The notes under the pieces are model-generated. The model did no database searches. It saw only the letters and a program-made list of their open reading frames with translations, and had not been told where the DNA came from. Shown here piece after piece: positions 53,455-63,158 of a DNA stretch of 64,000 nucleotides. A program made the translations under genes and the position numbers. How positions within the stretch are numbered: position 1 is the first letter of the stretch; each line of letters begins with the position of its first letter. Origin of the DNA: Akkermansia muciniphila (GTDB taxonomy: Bacteria > Verrucomicrobiota > Verrucomicrobiia > Verrucomicrobiales > Akkermansiaceae); assembly GCF_018709685.1 (NCBI RefSeq), contig NZ_JABDHQ010000005.1, forward strand, positions 62,001 to 126,000. The letters are read 5' to 3'.

Positions 53455-55821
53455 ATGAATGGTCTTAACTGTCTTTGGGGGATGCTGTGGTGCGCCTCCT
53501 GTGCATGGGGCGCGGATATTTTTGTTTCCCCCGCCGGGAATGACTCCCATGCGGGAACGGAAGAGCTCCCCATGCGTTCCGTGGAAGCCGCCGTGCGGAA
53601 AGCCGGAGAAGGTGCCCGGGGAAAATGCCAGGTTATTTTGGCAGACGGCATTTACTACCTGCGGGAACCGTTGGCCCTTCGTCCGGAGCACTCCGGACTG
53701 ACCATCCGCGCCCAAAACCCGGGCAGGGCGGTATTGAGCGGCGCCGTGCCGTTCTCCGCGGATTGGCAGCCGTTCAGGGACGGCATCATGAAGGCTTCCG
53801 TACCCGCCGGACTGGAAATGGATGTGCTGATGGTTAATGGAAAACCCATGCACATGGCCCGGTACCCCAACCATGACCCGGAAGCCCGCATCTTCAACGG
53901 AACATCTGCGGACGCGGACAGCCCGAGGCGTGTGGCGCGCTGGAAAAATCCGGAAGGAGGATTCCTGCACGCCCTTCATGCGCGCATGTGGGGGGACATG
54001 CACTTCCGCATCACCGGCAAAAAGGGAGATAGACTGGTCACGGAGGGCGGCTGGCAGAACAACCGTCCCTCGCCTCCGCATGACAGGTACAAATTTGTGG
54101 AAAACATCTTTGAGGAACTGGATGCTCCCGGGGAATGGTATCTGGACAGGCGGGAAAACGTGCTCTACCTGTATCCGGAACCGGGCACGGATTTATCCCG
54201 GGCCGTGGTGGAAGCCACCGGGCTTCCGGAGCTGGTCCGCCTTCAGGGGAAGGAAGGCGCACCCGTGAAAAACGTCACTCTCCGCGACTTGGTGCTGACG
54301 GGAACGCGGCGCACCTTCATGGAAAACCGGGAACCCCTGCTGAGAAGTGACTGGACCATTTTCCGGAGCGGGGCCGTTCTGCTGCGCAATACGGAAAACT
54401 GCCGTATCCTGGGCTGTGAGTTCGTCCATCTGGGAGGGAATGCCGTCTTTGTGGATGGAAAGAATGACCGTGCCCAGGTTCGCTCCTGCCATATCCATGA
54501 AGTGGGGGGAAACGGCGTGGCCCTGGTGGGGGACCGTTCCGCCTACCGGGGACCCAGGGACTACGGGGAAGCCCGGGGAATGGCCCTGGAGAAGCTGGAC
54601 AGGACGCCGGGGCCCAAAAACGGGAAATTCCCGTCCACCTGCCTGGTGGACGACTGCCTGATCTGGCGCACGGGACTGGTGGAAAAGCAGACGGCCGGGG
54701 TGCAAATCTCCCTGGCGCGGAATATTACCGTCCGCAGCTGTTCCATTTACGAGGTCCCGCGTGCGGGCATCAACATCGGGGAGGGGGCCTTTGGCGGCCA
54801 TGTTGTGGAATATTGCGATGTCTTTGATACGGTGAGGGAAACCAGTGACCATGGCTCCTTCAACTCCTGGGGCCGGGACCGGTACTGGGCGGGGGACCAG
54901 ATGGCGCTGAGCCAGGACCGGAATGTGGTGCTCCTGGATTGCCTTCAGCCCAATGTGCTCCGGAACAACCGCTGGCGGTGTGACCACGGGTGGGATGTGG
55001 ATTTGGACGATGGGTCCTCCAACTATGTGATCTGCAACAATGTGATGCTCTCCTCCGGACTCAAGCTCCGTGAGGGATTCTTCCGGAAGGTGTACAACAA
55101 CATTTTTGTGAACAACACGCTGCATCCGCACGTGTGGTTCCGGGAAAGCGGGGATGAATTTTACAGCAACATTGTTTTTGAAGACCGCTACCGCCAGGCG
55201 GGCAAGATGGACTTTTCCCCGTGGGGAAAGAATATGGACAGGAATTTCGTCCATGCGGAAGGGATGAAAAATACGGAAAAGGCCTCCGGGCTGGCGGGAC
55301 AGTCCGGGAACGACCGGCGTTCCATAAAAGGGGACGCCCTCTTTGTAAATCCCGGCAAGGGTGACTTTTCCGTCCGCTCCTCCTCCCCGGCGCTCAAGCT
55401 GGGCTTCCGCAACTTCCCGATGAACCGTTTCGGCGTGCGTTCCCCGCATTTGAAAGCCCTGGCCAGAACGCCGGACATTCCGGGAACCGCAGGGAACAGC
55501 GGAAAAAAGGGGGGCACGGCTCCCGCGGCGGTCCGGGTGCGCAGGCTGGGCGCTGAAGTGAGGGTGGCGGAAGGCGAGGGAGACTTGTCCGTTTTCGGCC
55601 TGATGCCGGAAGACCTGGGCAGTGCGCTGGTTGTGGTGAAGGTGCAGAAGGATGGCCCGTGTTCCTCCGCCGGCATTCAGCCCAACGACGTGCTTCTGAC
55701 GGTGGACGGTCGCAAGGTGCGCGGAGTGAAGAGCCTGGAACAGCTTCTGCCGCCCTCCGGCGAATTGAAAGTGACCATCAGGAGGAACCAGGAAAACAAA
55801 AACGTTGCCATGCAGCTTTGA
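53455..55821 (+). CDS. Secreted parallel beta-helix protein fused to a PDZ domain
   Basis: 788 residues. A short signal peptide (MNGLNCLWGMLWCASCAWGA) is followed by IFVSPAGNDSHAGTEELP and a right-handed parallel beta-helix (about 20-660) with many Asn/Gly rungs such as NCRILGCEFVHLGGNAVFVD. An EWYLDRRENVLYLYPEPG segment near 225 resembles GH141/GH110-like beta-helix glycosidases, so a glycosidase role is plausible but unproven. Residues about 693-788 form a PDZ domain (LGSALVVVKVQKDGPCSSAG then IQPNDVLLTVDGRKV), an unusual C-terminal addition. It is a single gene between the PDZ gene and dgt. Confidence 0.75.
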   Translation: MNGLNCLWGMLWCASCAWGADIFVSPAGNDSHAGTEELPMRSVEAAVRKAGEGARGKCQVILADGIYYLREPLALRPEHSGLTIRAQNPGRAVLSGAVPFSADWQPFRDGIMKASVPAGLEMDVLMVNGKPMHMARYPNHDPEARIFNGTSADADSPRRVARWKNPEGGFLHALHARMWGDMHFRITGKKGDRLVTEGGWQNNRPSPPHDRYKFVENIFEELDAPGEWYLDRRENVLYLYPEPGTDLSRAVVEATGLPELVRLQGKEGAPVKNVTLRDLVLTGTRRTFMENREPLLRSDWTIFRSGAVLLRNTENCRILGCEFVHLGGNAVFVDGKNDRAQVRSCHIHEVGGNGVALVGDRSAYRGPRDYGEARGMALEKLDRTPGPKNGKFPSTCLVDDCLIWRTGLVEKQTAGVQISLARNITVRSCSIYEVPRAGINIGEGAFGGHVVEYCDVFDTVRETSDHGSFNSWGRDRYWAGDQMALSQDRNVVLLDCLQPNVLRNNRWRCDHGWDVDLDDGSSNYVICNNVMLSSGLKLREGFFRKVYNNIFVNNTLHPHVWFRESGDEFYSNIVFEDRYRQAGKMDFSPWGKNMDRNFVHAEGMKNTEKASGLAGQSGNDRRSIKGDALFVNPGKGDFSVRSSSPALKLGFRNFPMNRFGVRSPHLKALARTPDIPGTAGNSGKKGGTAPAAVRVRRLGAEVRVAEGEGDLSVFGLMPEDLGSALVVVKVQKDGPCSSAGIQPNDVLLTVDGRKVRGVKSLEQLLPPSGELKVTIRRNQENKNVAMQL

Positions 55822-55837
55822 CCCGCGCTGCCGGGAA

Positions 55838-57169
55838 CTACAGGATTCCGGTCAATTTCCGGTATGTTTCCAGCGCGAAGGAATCCGTCATGCCGGAAAG
55901 GTAATCCAGCATGTGCGTCAGGCGCGCGTCCCTCCCTGCATCATCCTTGGGCAGTTTGGCGCCCTGAAGCATGATGGCCACTTTTCTGGCCTGTCCGGAG
56001 GAGGGATGGTTCACCCACTCCATGAAAAAGTCAATCAGCTCGCCCAGCACCTTGTAGCCCATGGCCTCCACCTCAATCACCTCCCTGGCCTGGTACACGT
56101 TCTCAATGGCATACCTGTAAAGGCCGTCCAGCGCGGCGGACAATGTTGAACTGTCTATCAGGGACTGCTCCATCCTCCCTTGCAGAAGCTCCTCTTCGTG
56201 GTCCATGAAACTGTTCACGGCGGCTTGGATGCTGGCGCCGATGGCAATGGCCCGCATGTAATGGACGCAGGAAGCTTCTTCCCCTTGCTGGGCCAGTTCC
56301 GCCACGTACTTGAGCTGCCGTTCCTTCAGGAAAGGACTGAACAACTCCCTGGCATGGCTGAAATCCAGCAGGCCGGAAAAAAAGCCGTCTTCAATATCCG
56401 CAATGCGGTAGCAAATATCGTCCGCGGCCTCCATCAGGTAGGCCAGGGGATGGCGGCACCAGCACAGCTCCGCAGCTCCCGGCTGATGCCGGGGGAGCAG
56501 TCCCAGTTCTCCCGCCACGAAGGAAGCGGCCTCCCGTTCCGGCTCCCCGATGCCGAATTTCTTGCATTCCAGCCTGTTGGCGGGAATAAACGCCTTCTTC
56601 TTTACTGCGGCGGAATAGGACTGCGTACAGGGGTACTTCATGAACGCTCCCAGAATGGCGCACGTCAGCTTCAATCCTTTGCCTTCCATCGGGTCCCCGG
56701 TGCAGGTCAGGATGCGGAACCCCTGGGCGTTCCCTTCAAACGGATGAGTCACGCCGTGGCGCGCCAGGGAGGACTCAATGGCGTCTTCCCCGGAATGGCC
56801 GAAGGGGGGATTCCCGATATCATGGGCCAGGCAGGCGGTGGAAACGATGGTGGCCAGTCCGGAAGGCCTCATAATGGCATTCAGCTCCTTCCGCTTTTCC
56901 CCAAGCAAATGGCCCACGTGCATGCCCAGGGAGGAACCGATGTGGGCCACCTCCAGGCTGTGGGTCAACCGCGTGCGCACGTAATCATTGCGGCCCAGGG
57001 GAAACACCTGCGTTTTATCCTGAAGGCGGCGGAAGGCGCTGGAAAACAGCACGCGGCCGTAATCCTTGTCGTACTCGTTCCGGTCCTTCTGCGGGGGCGT
57101 GGTGCTCTGGTGCGTGGACCCGCACCGGGTATCCGACAAAAGCTGTTCCCAATTCATCATCCCTGGCAT
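55838..57169 (-). CDS. dgt: dGTPase (dNTP triphosphohydrolase)
   Basis: 443 residues. The HD-domain metal site is formed by RTRLTHSLEVAHIG (His) and STACLAHDIGNPPFGHSGEDA (His-Asp), with a later Asp in MEAADDICYRIADIE. The N-terminal RNEYDKDYGRVLFSSAFRRLQDKTQVF block is diagnostic, given here in part. It hydrolyses dGTP or other dNTPs to the nucleoside and tripolyphosphate, tuning the dNTP pool and in some bacteria limiting phage. ATGs at 57169, 57160 and 57157 are possible starts. Confidence 0.95.
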   Translation of the reverse strand: MPGMMNWEQLLSDTRCGSTHQSTTPPQKDRNEYDKDYGRVLFSSAFRRLQDKTQVFPLGRNDYVRTRLTHSLEVAHIGSSLGMHVGHLLGEKRKELNAIMRPSGLATIVSTACLAHDIGNPPFGHSGEDAIESSLARHGVTHPFEGNAQGFRILTCTGDPMEGKGLKLTCAILGAFMKYPCTQSYSAAVKKKAFIPANRLECKKFGIGEPEREAASFVAGELGLLPRHQPGAAELCWCRHPLAYLMEAADDICYRIADIEDGFFSGLLDFSHARELFSPFLKERQLKYVAELAQQGEEASCVHYMRAIAIGASIQAAVNSFMDHEEELLQGRMEQSLIDSSTLSAALDGLYRYAIENVYQAREVIEVEAMGYKVLGELIDFFMEWVNHPSSGQARKVAIMLQGAKLPKDDAGRDARLTHMLDYLSGMTDSFALETYRKLTGIL

Positions 57170-57227
57170 GGTACGGGAATGCTACAGGGGAATGCCCGGA
57201 TGGAACAGGAGAAAATGGGGCGGCCGT

Positions 57228-59477
57228 TCAATAGGTCAGCATCAGGCCCACGCCCCAGTGCAGGTTATTGTCGTAATTGGTGGAAATGCTGAGGTGGGAG
57301 GTCAGGATGTAATGCAGGCCCACGGAATAATCCCGGTCCGTATTCAGGGAAAAGGATAGGCGCAGGCGTGAGGTAAGCGGAATATCGTCCCGTTCCAATT
57401 GCAGGCGCACCTTTCCGTCCGTGTCAATGCGCGCGTCAGCAATCAGGAACATGGGGAGCGTGTACCGGGCGCCCAGGGTGCCGTCCACTTCCCGGTCCTT
57501 TTTAGTGGTCTGGCGGAACATGTTGCGTTCCCCCGCCTCCCCCTTGCGGTAGGTCCAATCCACGCCGATGTAGGGATAAAGCCACTGCTTTTCTCCGATG
57601 TACCTGCCCAGCCGTCCCTCCGCCTCATAACCATGGGTATCCTTGTAGCCTATCTGCCATTCCCCCTGTATGCTCCAGCGGGTGCCCCCGAATTCCAGGT
57701 CCCCTATGTTCCCGTTGGACGCAAAATCATTATTCACGGTCAGGTACCACATCCGGTCCATATCGTAAACGCGCTGAAGCGCGCGCATGGGATGGGGAAG
57801 CTGCGGATTGGGCGGAGAATCCTCATACGTGAAAATGCGCCCCATGCCGCTCATCATATGGTACAGGATATGGCAGTGGAAAAACCAGTTGCCGCGTGTC
57901 TTCTCCGCGGCGTTGAACTCAATCACCTGGGTGGCCATGGGCTGGATATCCACCGTAAACTTGAGCGGCGAAAAATCTCCGTGCCTGTTCACCAGCCGGA
58001 AAAAATGCCCGTGCAGATGCATGGGATGCCTCATCATGGTATTATTGGTCAGGATAATGCGCACATTCTCCCCTTCCTTGATCATGATGCGGTCCGTCTC
58101 TGAAAGAGTCTTCCCGTTCATGCTCCACACGTAGCGGTTCATGTTCCCGGTCAGCATGAAATGCAGTTCCTTCACGGGAACGCCGGAGGGAAGGTTGGTG
58201 CGGGAGGGGGACTTCAGCATATCGTAAGTCAGGGTGGTTCCCTCCCCGTCCTCCTGCATGTTCCCATGGCCTCCTCCGTGGGAGGAACCGGGTTTCATAT
58301 CCATCATCCCCATATTTCCGGAATGAGAGGCCGGCATGCCGCCGGACATGCCGTGATGATGCATCTGGCGGGACATGGGGCCGGAATTCATCTTCATCAT
58401 CTTCATATTGCCGCCCATGGTCATCATCCCGTTCATCTCCTTCATCTTCTTGAAATAATTCAGTTTGGGAAAGGGGCGCAGCGGCTGCTTCTCCCCATGG
58501 CCAAGCCACAGGGAGGAAGACCCGGTGGTATCCTCCGCCGTCGCCTGGAACTCAAAGGATTTGCCGGACTCCGGCACGGTCAGGATCACATCATAAGTCT
58601 CGGAAACCGCAATAATCATGCGGTCCACGTCCACGGGAACCACGTCCTTGCCGTCGCTCGCCACCACGCGGATCTTGCCGCCAGCGTACCTCAGCCAGAA
58701 ATACGTGGAAGAAGCTCCGTTGACGATGCGCAGCCTGATGCGGTCGCCGCCCTTCAGCCGGGGCAGGGAAGCCTGAGGGGTTCCGTTCAGGAGAAAGCGG
58801 TTGTAAAACACGTCGCTCACATCCATGGCGTTCATGCGCTTCCATTCACTGGTCAGCTTGGTTCCCAGGTACCCGGCGCGCAGGGCCTCCCAGTAGCTCT
58901 GCACGCTCCCCTTGCGGATGGAAAACCAGTCCGACCCCGTGTGAAGCTTTCTGTTGACCTCGTTGGGATTCTCATTGGTCCAATCGCTCAGCACCAGTGT
59001 GTACTCCGGCAGGGAGTCTTCCGTCCTGCGAGCCGGGTCGCCGGGCCGTTTGCGGACGACGAACGCGCCGTACAGCCCGCTCTGCTCCTGAAGGCCGCTG
59101 TGGGAATGGTACCAGTACGTGCCGTTCTGGATAATAGGGAAAGTATAAGTATGCGTGGTATGGGGCTTCACGGGGGCGGAAGTCAGGTAGGGCACGCCGT
59201 CCTGGTCATTGGGCACCAGCAGGCCGTGCCAGTGGAAGGACGTCTCCGTATCCATCAGGTTATGCACCCGTATCACGGCCGTATCCCCCTCCGTAAAATG
59301 CAGGGTGGGGCCGGGAATGCTCCCGTTGATGGTCATGGCGGGGCGCGTGACTCCGGTGAAATTAACCGGAGCGTTCCGGACGTACAAATCATACTCCACC
59401 GTTTTGGCCAGGGAGGGAGAAAGCTGTACCGCCAGGAAGCACAGCAATGGAAAAAAATGGGAGGAAAGCTTGAACAT
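57228..59477 (-). CDS. CopA-like multicopper oxidase fused to a CopB-like outer-membrane barrel
   Basis: 749 residues from the ATG at 59477 (MFKLSSHFFPLLCFLAVQLS signal); GGAGG lies 16 nt upstream. Three cupredoxin domains carry copper motifs HWHG (82-85), HSHSG (124-128), HPMHLHGH and HCHILYHMMSGM. Between domains 2 and 3 is a Met/His-rich stretch (MGGNMKMMKMNSGPMSRQMH and more), which would bind Cu(I). Residues about 545-749 (after PPNPQLPHPMRAL) look like a CopB-type outer-membrane beta-barrel with alternating aromatic strands and end in MLTY. Normally CopA and CopB are separate proteins, so this is a fusion for copper oxidation and sequestration. It is a single gene, and no cop regulator is seen. 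Confidence 0.85.
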   Translation of the reverse strand: MFKLSSHFFPLLCFLAVQLSPSLAKTVEYDLYVRNAPVNFTGVTRPAMTINGSIPGPTLHFTEGDTAVIRVHNLMDTETSFHWHGLLVPNDQDGVPYLTSAPVKPHTTHTYTFPIIQNGTYWYHSHSGLQEQSGLYGAFVVRKRPGDPARRTEDSLPEYTLVLSDWTNENPNEVNRKLHTGSDWFSIRKGSVQSYWEALRAGYLGTKLTSEWKRMNAMDVSDVFYNRFLLNGTPQASLPRLKGGDRIRLRIVNGASSTYFWLRYAGGKIRVVASDGKDVVPVDVDRMIIAVSETYDVILTVPESGKSFEFQATAEDTTGSSSLWLGHGEKQPLRPFPKLNYFKKMKEMNGMMTMGGNMKMMKMNSGPMSRQMHHHGMSGGMPASHSGNMGMMDMKPGSSHGGGHGNMQEDGEGTTLTYDMLKSPSRTNLPSGVPVKELHFMLTGNMNRYVWSMNGKTLSETDRIMIKEGENVRIILTNNTMMRHPMHLHGHFFRLVNRHGDFSPLKFTVDIQPMATQVIEFNAAEKTRGNWFFHCHILYHMMSGMGRIFTYEDSPPNPQLPHPMRALQRVYDMDRMWYLTVNNDFASNGNIGDLEFGGTRWSIQGEWQIGYKDTHGYEAEGRLGRYIGEKQWLYPYIGVDWTYRKGEAGERNMFRQTTKKDREVDGTLGARYTLPMFLIADARIDTDGKVRLQLERDDIPLTSRLRLSFSLNTDRDYSVGLHYILTSHLSISTNYDNNLHWGVGLMLTY

Positions 59478-59596
59478 GAGTAAGAAAAAATTACCTCCAG
59501 AAAAGACCCGCCCATTCCATCTCCGGTTCAAAATGAACGCCGGGCGCCGTGTCATGGTTTCCGTGAAAGACGGAAAGGGGGACAAAAACTGCCGTA

Positions 59597-60466
59597 TTAA
59601 CCCCTGGGCTCATCGTTGGGGCGCCTCCCGGGAGAAACCGGAGTAACCAGAAAAGAGGCCAGGATAAGCACGCTCCCCAGGGCGAGCAGGGGAATGCTGG
59701 TGCTCTCTCCGAACAGGACCAGGGAGGTAAACGCCGCCAGGGGAATCTTGAGATTATTCATGATGGCGAGCTTGACGGGAGCCACTCTGCGCGCGCCGTA
59801 ATTCCACAGGAAAAAGCAGATTCCGGAGGCGACCACGCCCAGATAGGCCAGCAGCCACCATTGCACGGTTGAAATCTCCCGCCAGCATGCCAGTCCTGCG
59901 GGAAGCCCCGTGGGCACGGTAACCAGCAGGGCTCCCGCGTAGGCATAGGCAAAACTGGAAGCTTCGCCGCCTTTAAACCACGAATCCTTCAAGGAGGCAT
60001 AGGCTATCTGGCCCGCCGCAAAACAGAGATTAGAAAGCTGCACCAGAAGAATGCCCGTAAGAAGTCCCTTGCCGGCAGTGTACCCGTTCCAGAGAATTCC
60101 TGCGCCGCCTGCGGCGGCAAGAACGGCAGCCGCGATGTGAAGACTGGACAGCCTTCCTTTGATCATCGCACTCGCCAGCACCACGTAAATGGGAGTTGTG
60201 GCCGTGAACAGGGCCACCTGGTGGGAGGGCAGGTAATGAAAGGCGGCAATATAGCACAGGTACATTCCTCCGAACTGCACGGCGCCTATGCCCATCATGG
60301 CCAGGGCATGGTGCGGCGGGGTCTTCCGCAGGAAAGGAAGGAAAACGGCCAGGGCCCCGGCCATGCGCGCCATGGCGACAAAACTGGCAGGCAAGCCAGA
60401 CAGGAAGTTCCCCAACAACCCGAATGACAACGCCCAAATGAAAGACGTGATCAGCAGCGCAGACAT
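59597..60466 (-). CDS. EamA/DMT family transporter
   Basis: 289 residues with ten hydrophobic segments as two EamA repeats. The first repeat starts LLITSFIWALSFGLLGNFL and the second begins near GILLVQLSNLCFAAGQIAYA. Family members export amino acids, nucleotides or other metabolites. It is a single gene, and the substrate cannot be predicted. No terminator or promoter was assigned. Confidence 0.92.
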   Translation of the reverse strand: MSALLITSFIWALSFGLLGNFLSGLPASFVAMARMAGALAVFLPFLRKTPPHHALAMMGIGAVQFGGMYLCYIAAFHYLPSHQVALFTATTPIYVVLASAMIKGRLSSLHIAAAVLAAAGGAGILWNGYTAGKGLLTGILLVQLSNLCFAAGQIAYASLKDSWFKGGEASSFAYAYAGALLVTVPTGLPAGLACWREISTVQWWLLAYLGVVASGICFFLWNYGARRVAPVKLAIMNNLKIPLAAFTSLVLFGESTSIPLLALGSVLILASFLVTPVSPGRRPNDEPRG

Positions 60467-60575
60467 GAAGAGCGGAAACCATACGGGGGACGCTCCGGCA
60501 AGTCAATGCCCGTGGCATAAGGCGCACTGCCTCCAATCGGAGGGGGGGGGAGGAAATTGCCCCGGTCAGGACGGC

Positions 60576-61508
60576 TTAAGCCTTTTGCGTATAAGACTGT
60601 TTGATCAGGGTAAGGATATAATCCAGCTTGTCCGCATTTTTTACAGCCAGTTCGTACGCGCCATTGCCGTGATGGCCGATGCTGGAAACGTCCCTGGCGA
60701 GTTTATAGGGATCTTCCAATTCGCCTTGGGGAAGGTTGATCCAGAGTTTCAGGCCTTGTTTCTGCAAGGCGATATCCGTGAAATTCGAGCCGTTGACCGT
60801 GAAGGCGACATAAAGCTTGGTAGCCTTTATTTCAACGTTGCCCAAATCAAGAATTTTTTCTCTGAGGCTGTTGTAAACATCCCGCACTTCTTCCGGAATA
60901 TCCTTCAGCCGGTCTTGCTCCGTGTAGACGATAACCTCCTTGCTGACGGCATTGACGGCGCTGTTTTCCGATGAAACCGTTTTAATGCTTTCCGTTGCGT
61001 TGAGCTTCCGGACTTCTTCAAAGCTGATGGTTTGATTGCTGTATTTTTTAATTTCCCACAGGGCGATGGGCAGGTCCTTGAAATTAATCGCCTCTTTTTG
61101 ATAAGGGGTGAAGCTCTGGGAAATGAAAATGATCCGGGATTGGGACCAGTCCACACTATTGCGTTTCAACGGCTCCTTCCGGGATTCGTTATATTCCAGA
61201 ATGAAATCAGCCTTATTGTTAAGCATTACGGAAAGATAGGCGTACCCCTGGTCGACCACGCTGAAACTCTTGTCCTGCTTGTATTCAATGATGACGAACG
61301 CCTTGTTCTTCCTGTCAAAAGCCAGCGTGTCAATTCGCAGTTGCTGAACGGAACCGGAGATCGTGAATTCGGATTTGACGAATTCCAGTCCAAGCAGCGT
61401 ATTCAAATTCGCTTCCACCAGATGTTGAATCTCCCGTTCCAGCTTGAACGGGGTTTTCTTGATCTGGTTCAATACTTCCAGTTTTGAATTTGAATTATAA
61501 AGCGGCAT
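60576..61508 (-). CDS. Restriction-endonuclease-fold plus DUF5655 protein
   Basis: 310 residues from the ATG at 61508 (MPLYNSNSKLEVLNQIKK). The N-terminal half has a PD-(D/E)XK-like core: Asp60 in QQLRIDTLAF, then FVIIEYKQDKS with Glu75 and Lys77. The C-terminal about 110 residues are a DUF5655 domain (IKATKLYVAFTVNGSNFTDI, then ARDVSSIGHHGNGAYEL). Such proteins are widespread in gut bacteria and are suspected to be nucleases or defence-linked. It lies next to tRNA-Val, and its base use is more AT-rich than its neighbours, as for acquired DNA. Confidence 0.8.
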   Translation of the reverse strand: MPLYNSNSKLEVLNQIKKTPFKLEREIQHLVEANLNTLLGLEFVKSEFTISGSVQQLRIDTLAFDRKNKAFVIIEYKQDKSFSVVDQGYAYLSVMLNNKADFILEYNESRKEPLKRNSVDWSQSRIIFISQSFTPYQKEAINFKDLPIALWEIKKYSNQTISFEEVRKLNATESIKTVSSENSAVNAVSKEVIVYTEQDRLKDIPEEVRDVYNSLREKILDLGNVEIKATKLYVAFTVNGSNFTDIALQKQGLKLWINLPQGELEDPYKLARDVSSIGHHGNGAYELAVKNADKLDYILTLIKQSYTQKA

Positions 61509-61616
61509 TGCAGAAAATATGGGATATTGAAAACATGCTATCCTTGGAAGGAGTAGATGACAAGACAATCAACATGCAGAAAGACAGGACTGTTTCATTA
61601 ATCCTGTCCTTGCCTG

Positions 61617-61655
61617 AAGATAAAACGCCCCGGAATACTGGATTCCGGGGCGTTT
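61617..61655 (-). terminator. Terminator of tRNA-Val
   Basis: A 14-bp stem (61623-61636 with 61642-61655) with a 5-nt loop; on the minus strand it is followed by TTATC, with the T residues at the stem end. It starts 7 bp past the tRNA 3' end. Confidence 0.8.
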
Positions 61656-61662
61656 GTGAAGA

Positions 61663-61737
61663 TGGTACGCGGTACTGGTTTCGAACCAGTGACCCCATGC
61701 GTGTGAAGCATGTGCTCTACCACTGAGCTAACCGCGC
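61663..61737 (-). tRNA. tRNA-Val(CAC)
   Basis: A 75-nt cloverleaf: acceptor GCGCGGT with ACCGCGT (one G-U at the top), D arm GCTCAGTGGTAGAGC, anticodon stem CATGC/GCATG with loop TTCACAC, and T arm ACTGG-TTCGAAA-CCAGT. The CCA end is encoded. Anticodon CAC reads GUG valine codons. Confidence 0.97.
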
Positions 61738-61950
61738 ATTTGCAGTGCGGAGGGAATATATCGTCCAAGCAGGAGATTGGCAAGGAGTTTTTTGAAGGCG
61801 GGTGAAAAAGAGGCGTTGTTTTTCTTCCGCCAGGGTTTCCGGATTCATTCCTCCGGATGGGGACACATTTTTCCGGGTTCCGTTCCGGAAAGTGGGGAGG
61901 TGGCTGATTTCCGGCTTGTACAGTATAGTGCGCCTTTCTACACTCCGGGC

Positions 61951-63054
61951 ATGAGTTGCACAAGCCCTCCCAGAGCCTGGGCCGAGGTTGATACGAACGC
62001 GTTACGGCATAATTTGAGCGTCGTCCGCCGCATCATGCCGGACCAGCGGCAGATGGCCATTGTGAAGGCGGAGGCTTACGGCCACGGTCTTGAGGGAGTG
62101 GTGAAGGCTTTGGATAACGAGGGGTGCGCCTTTTTCGGCGTCGCGACCGTGGCGGAAGCCGCCCGGGTGCGGGATACGGGCGTGAAGACGTGCCCTTTTA
62201 TTCTGGGACCCTGTTTTGCCGGAGAACGGGAGGAGATTGTGCAGAACGGCTGGCGCGCCGCCCTTTCCAGCATGGAGGAGGCGGAGCATTTCAATTCCCT
62301 GGGCGCCCTGTATAACAAGCCCGTACACGTTCATGTGGGCGTGGATACCGGGATGGGGCGCAGCGGTTTCCTTCCCAGTGAACTGCACGGCCTGACGGAG
62401 AAGCTCAGGAAGCTGGACCACCTTCATCTGGAAGGCGTGTTTTCCCATTTGTCCGCGGCTTCTGACGATATTTCCTTCACGCACGGGCAGATCAGCGGGT
62501 TTACGGAGGCGGTGAACGAACTTTCCTCCGGCTACCAGTATGAGTTCCGGCACTTGTGCAGCAGCGCAGCCGTGTTCAATTACAAGGTTCCCTGCGCCAA
62601 CATGGTAAGGCTGGGAAGAATCCTGTACGGTTTTTCCCCCATGCCTTCCCCCTATAACAAGGAATTGAAGCCCACCATGACCCTGTACAGCCGCATCACC
62701 CTGATCCGCAAGCTGCCGGGCAACCACGGCGTTTCCTACAACCATTGTTATATCACCAAGGGGAGTACGAAAGTGGCTACCATCGGCATCGGCTATGCGG
62801 ACGGCTATCTTCAATACCTGTCCAACCAGGGTGCCCGCGTGTATATCAATGGCCAGTACTGCCCCGTGCTGGGCCGCGTGACGATGGACCAGATTATGGT
62901 GGACGTCACCTACATGGACCATGTGGAGACCGGCGACCTGGTAGAGATCATGGGCCCGAACGTGAGCTGGGAGGAATTGACGCGCCGCGCAAATACCATT
63001 CCCAGCAACGTGCTGACCAGCATCAGCGCCCGCGTGCCGCGCATTTATGTGTGA
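61951..63054 (+). CDS. alr: Alanine racemase
   Basis: 367 residues from the ATG at 61951 ([14 protein letters not shown]); a frame starting at 61777 would read through the tRNA-side intergenic DNA. The PLP-binding Lys sits in [12 protein letters not shown] (about residue 39), with GMGRSGF and the C-terminal [11 protein letters not shown] and [13 protein letters not shown] (catalytic Tyr and substrate-binding residues). It interconverts L- and D-alanine for peptidoglycan. A TATAGT at 61924-61929 may be its -10 box. It is a single gene. Confidence 0.97.
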   Translation: MSCTSPPRAWAEVDTNALRHNLSVVRRIMPDQRQMAIVKAEAYGHGLEGVVKALDNEGCAFFGVATVAEAARVRDTGVKTCPFILGPCFAGEREEIVQNGWRAALSSMEEAEHFNSLGALYNKPVHVHVGVDTGMGRSGFLPSELHGLTEKLRKLDHLHLEGVFSHLSAASDDISFTHGQISGFTEAVNELSSGYQYEFRHLCSSAAVFNYKVPCANMVRLGRILYGFSPMPSPYNKELKPTMTLYSRITLIRKLPGNHGVSYNHCYITKGSTKVATIGIGYADGYLQYLSNQGARVYINGQYCPVLGRVTMDQIMVDVTYMDHVETGDLVEIMGPNVSWEELTRRANTIPSNVLTSISARVPRIYV

Positions 63055-63158
63055 CGGAGAAGCGGCGGATTTCAGGCGCCCTTGAAAGGACGCAAATTTT
63101 TAAGATGCCGCAGTGGTTTGCGGCGCTCCCGGCGGGAATGGGTAAATTCCGGGAAGGG

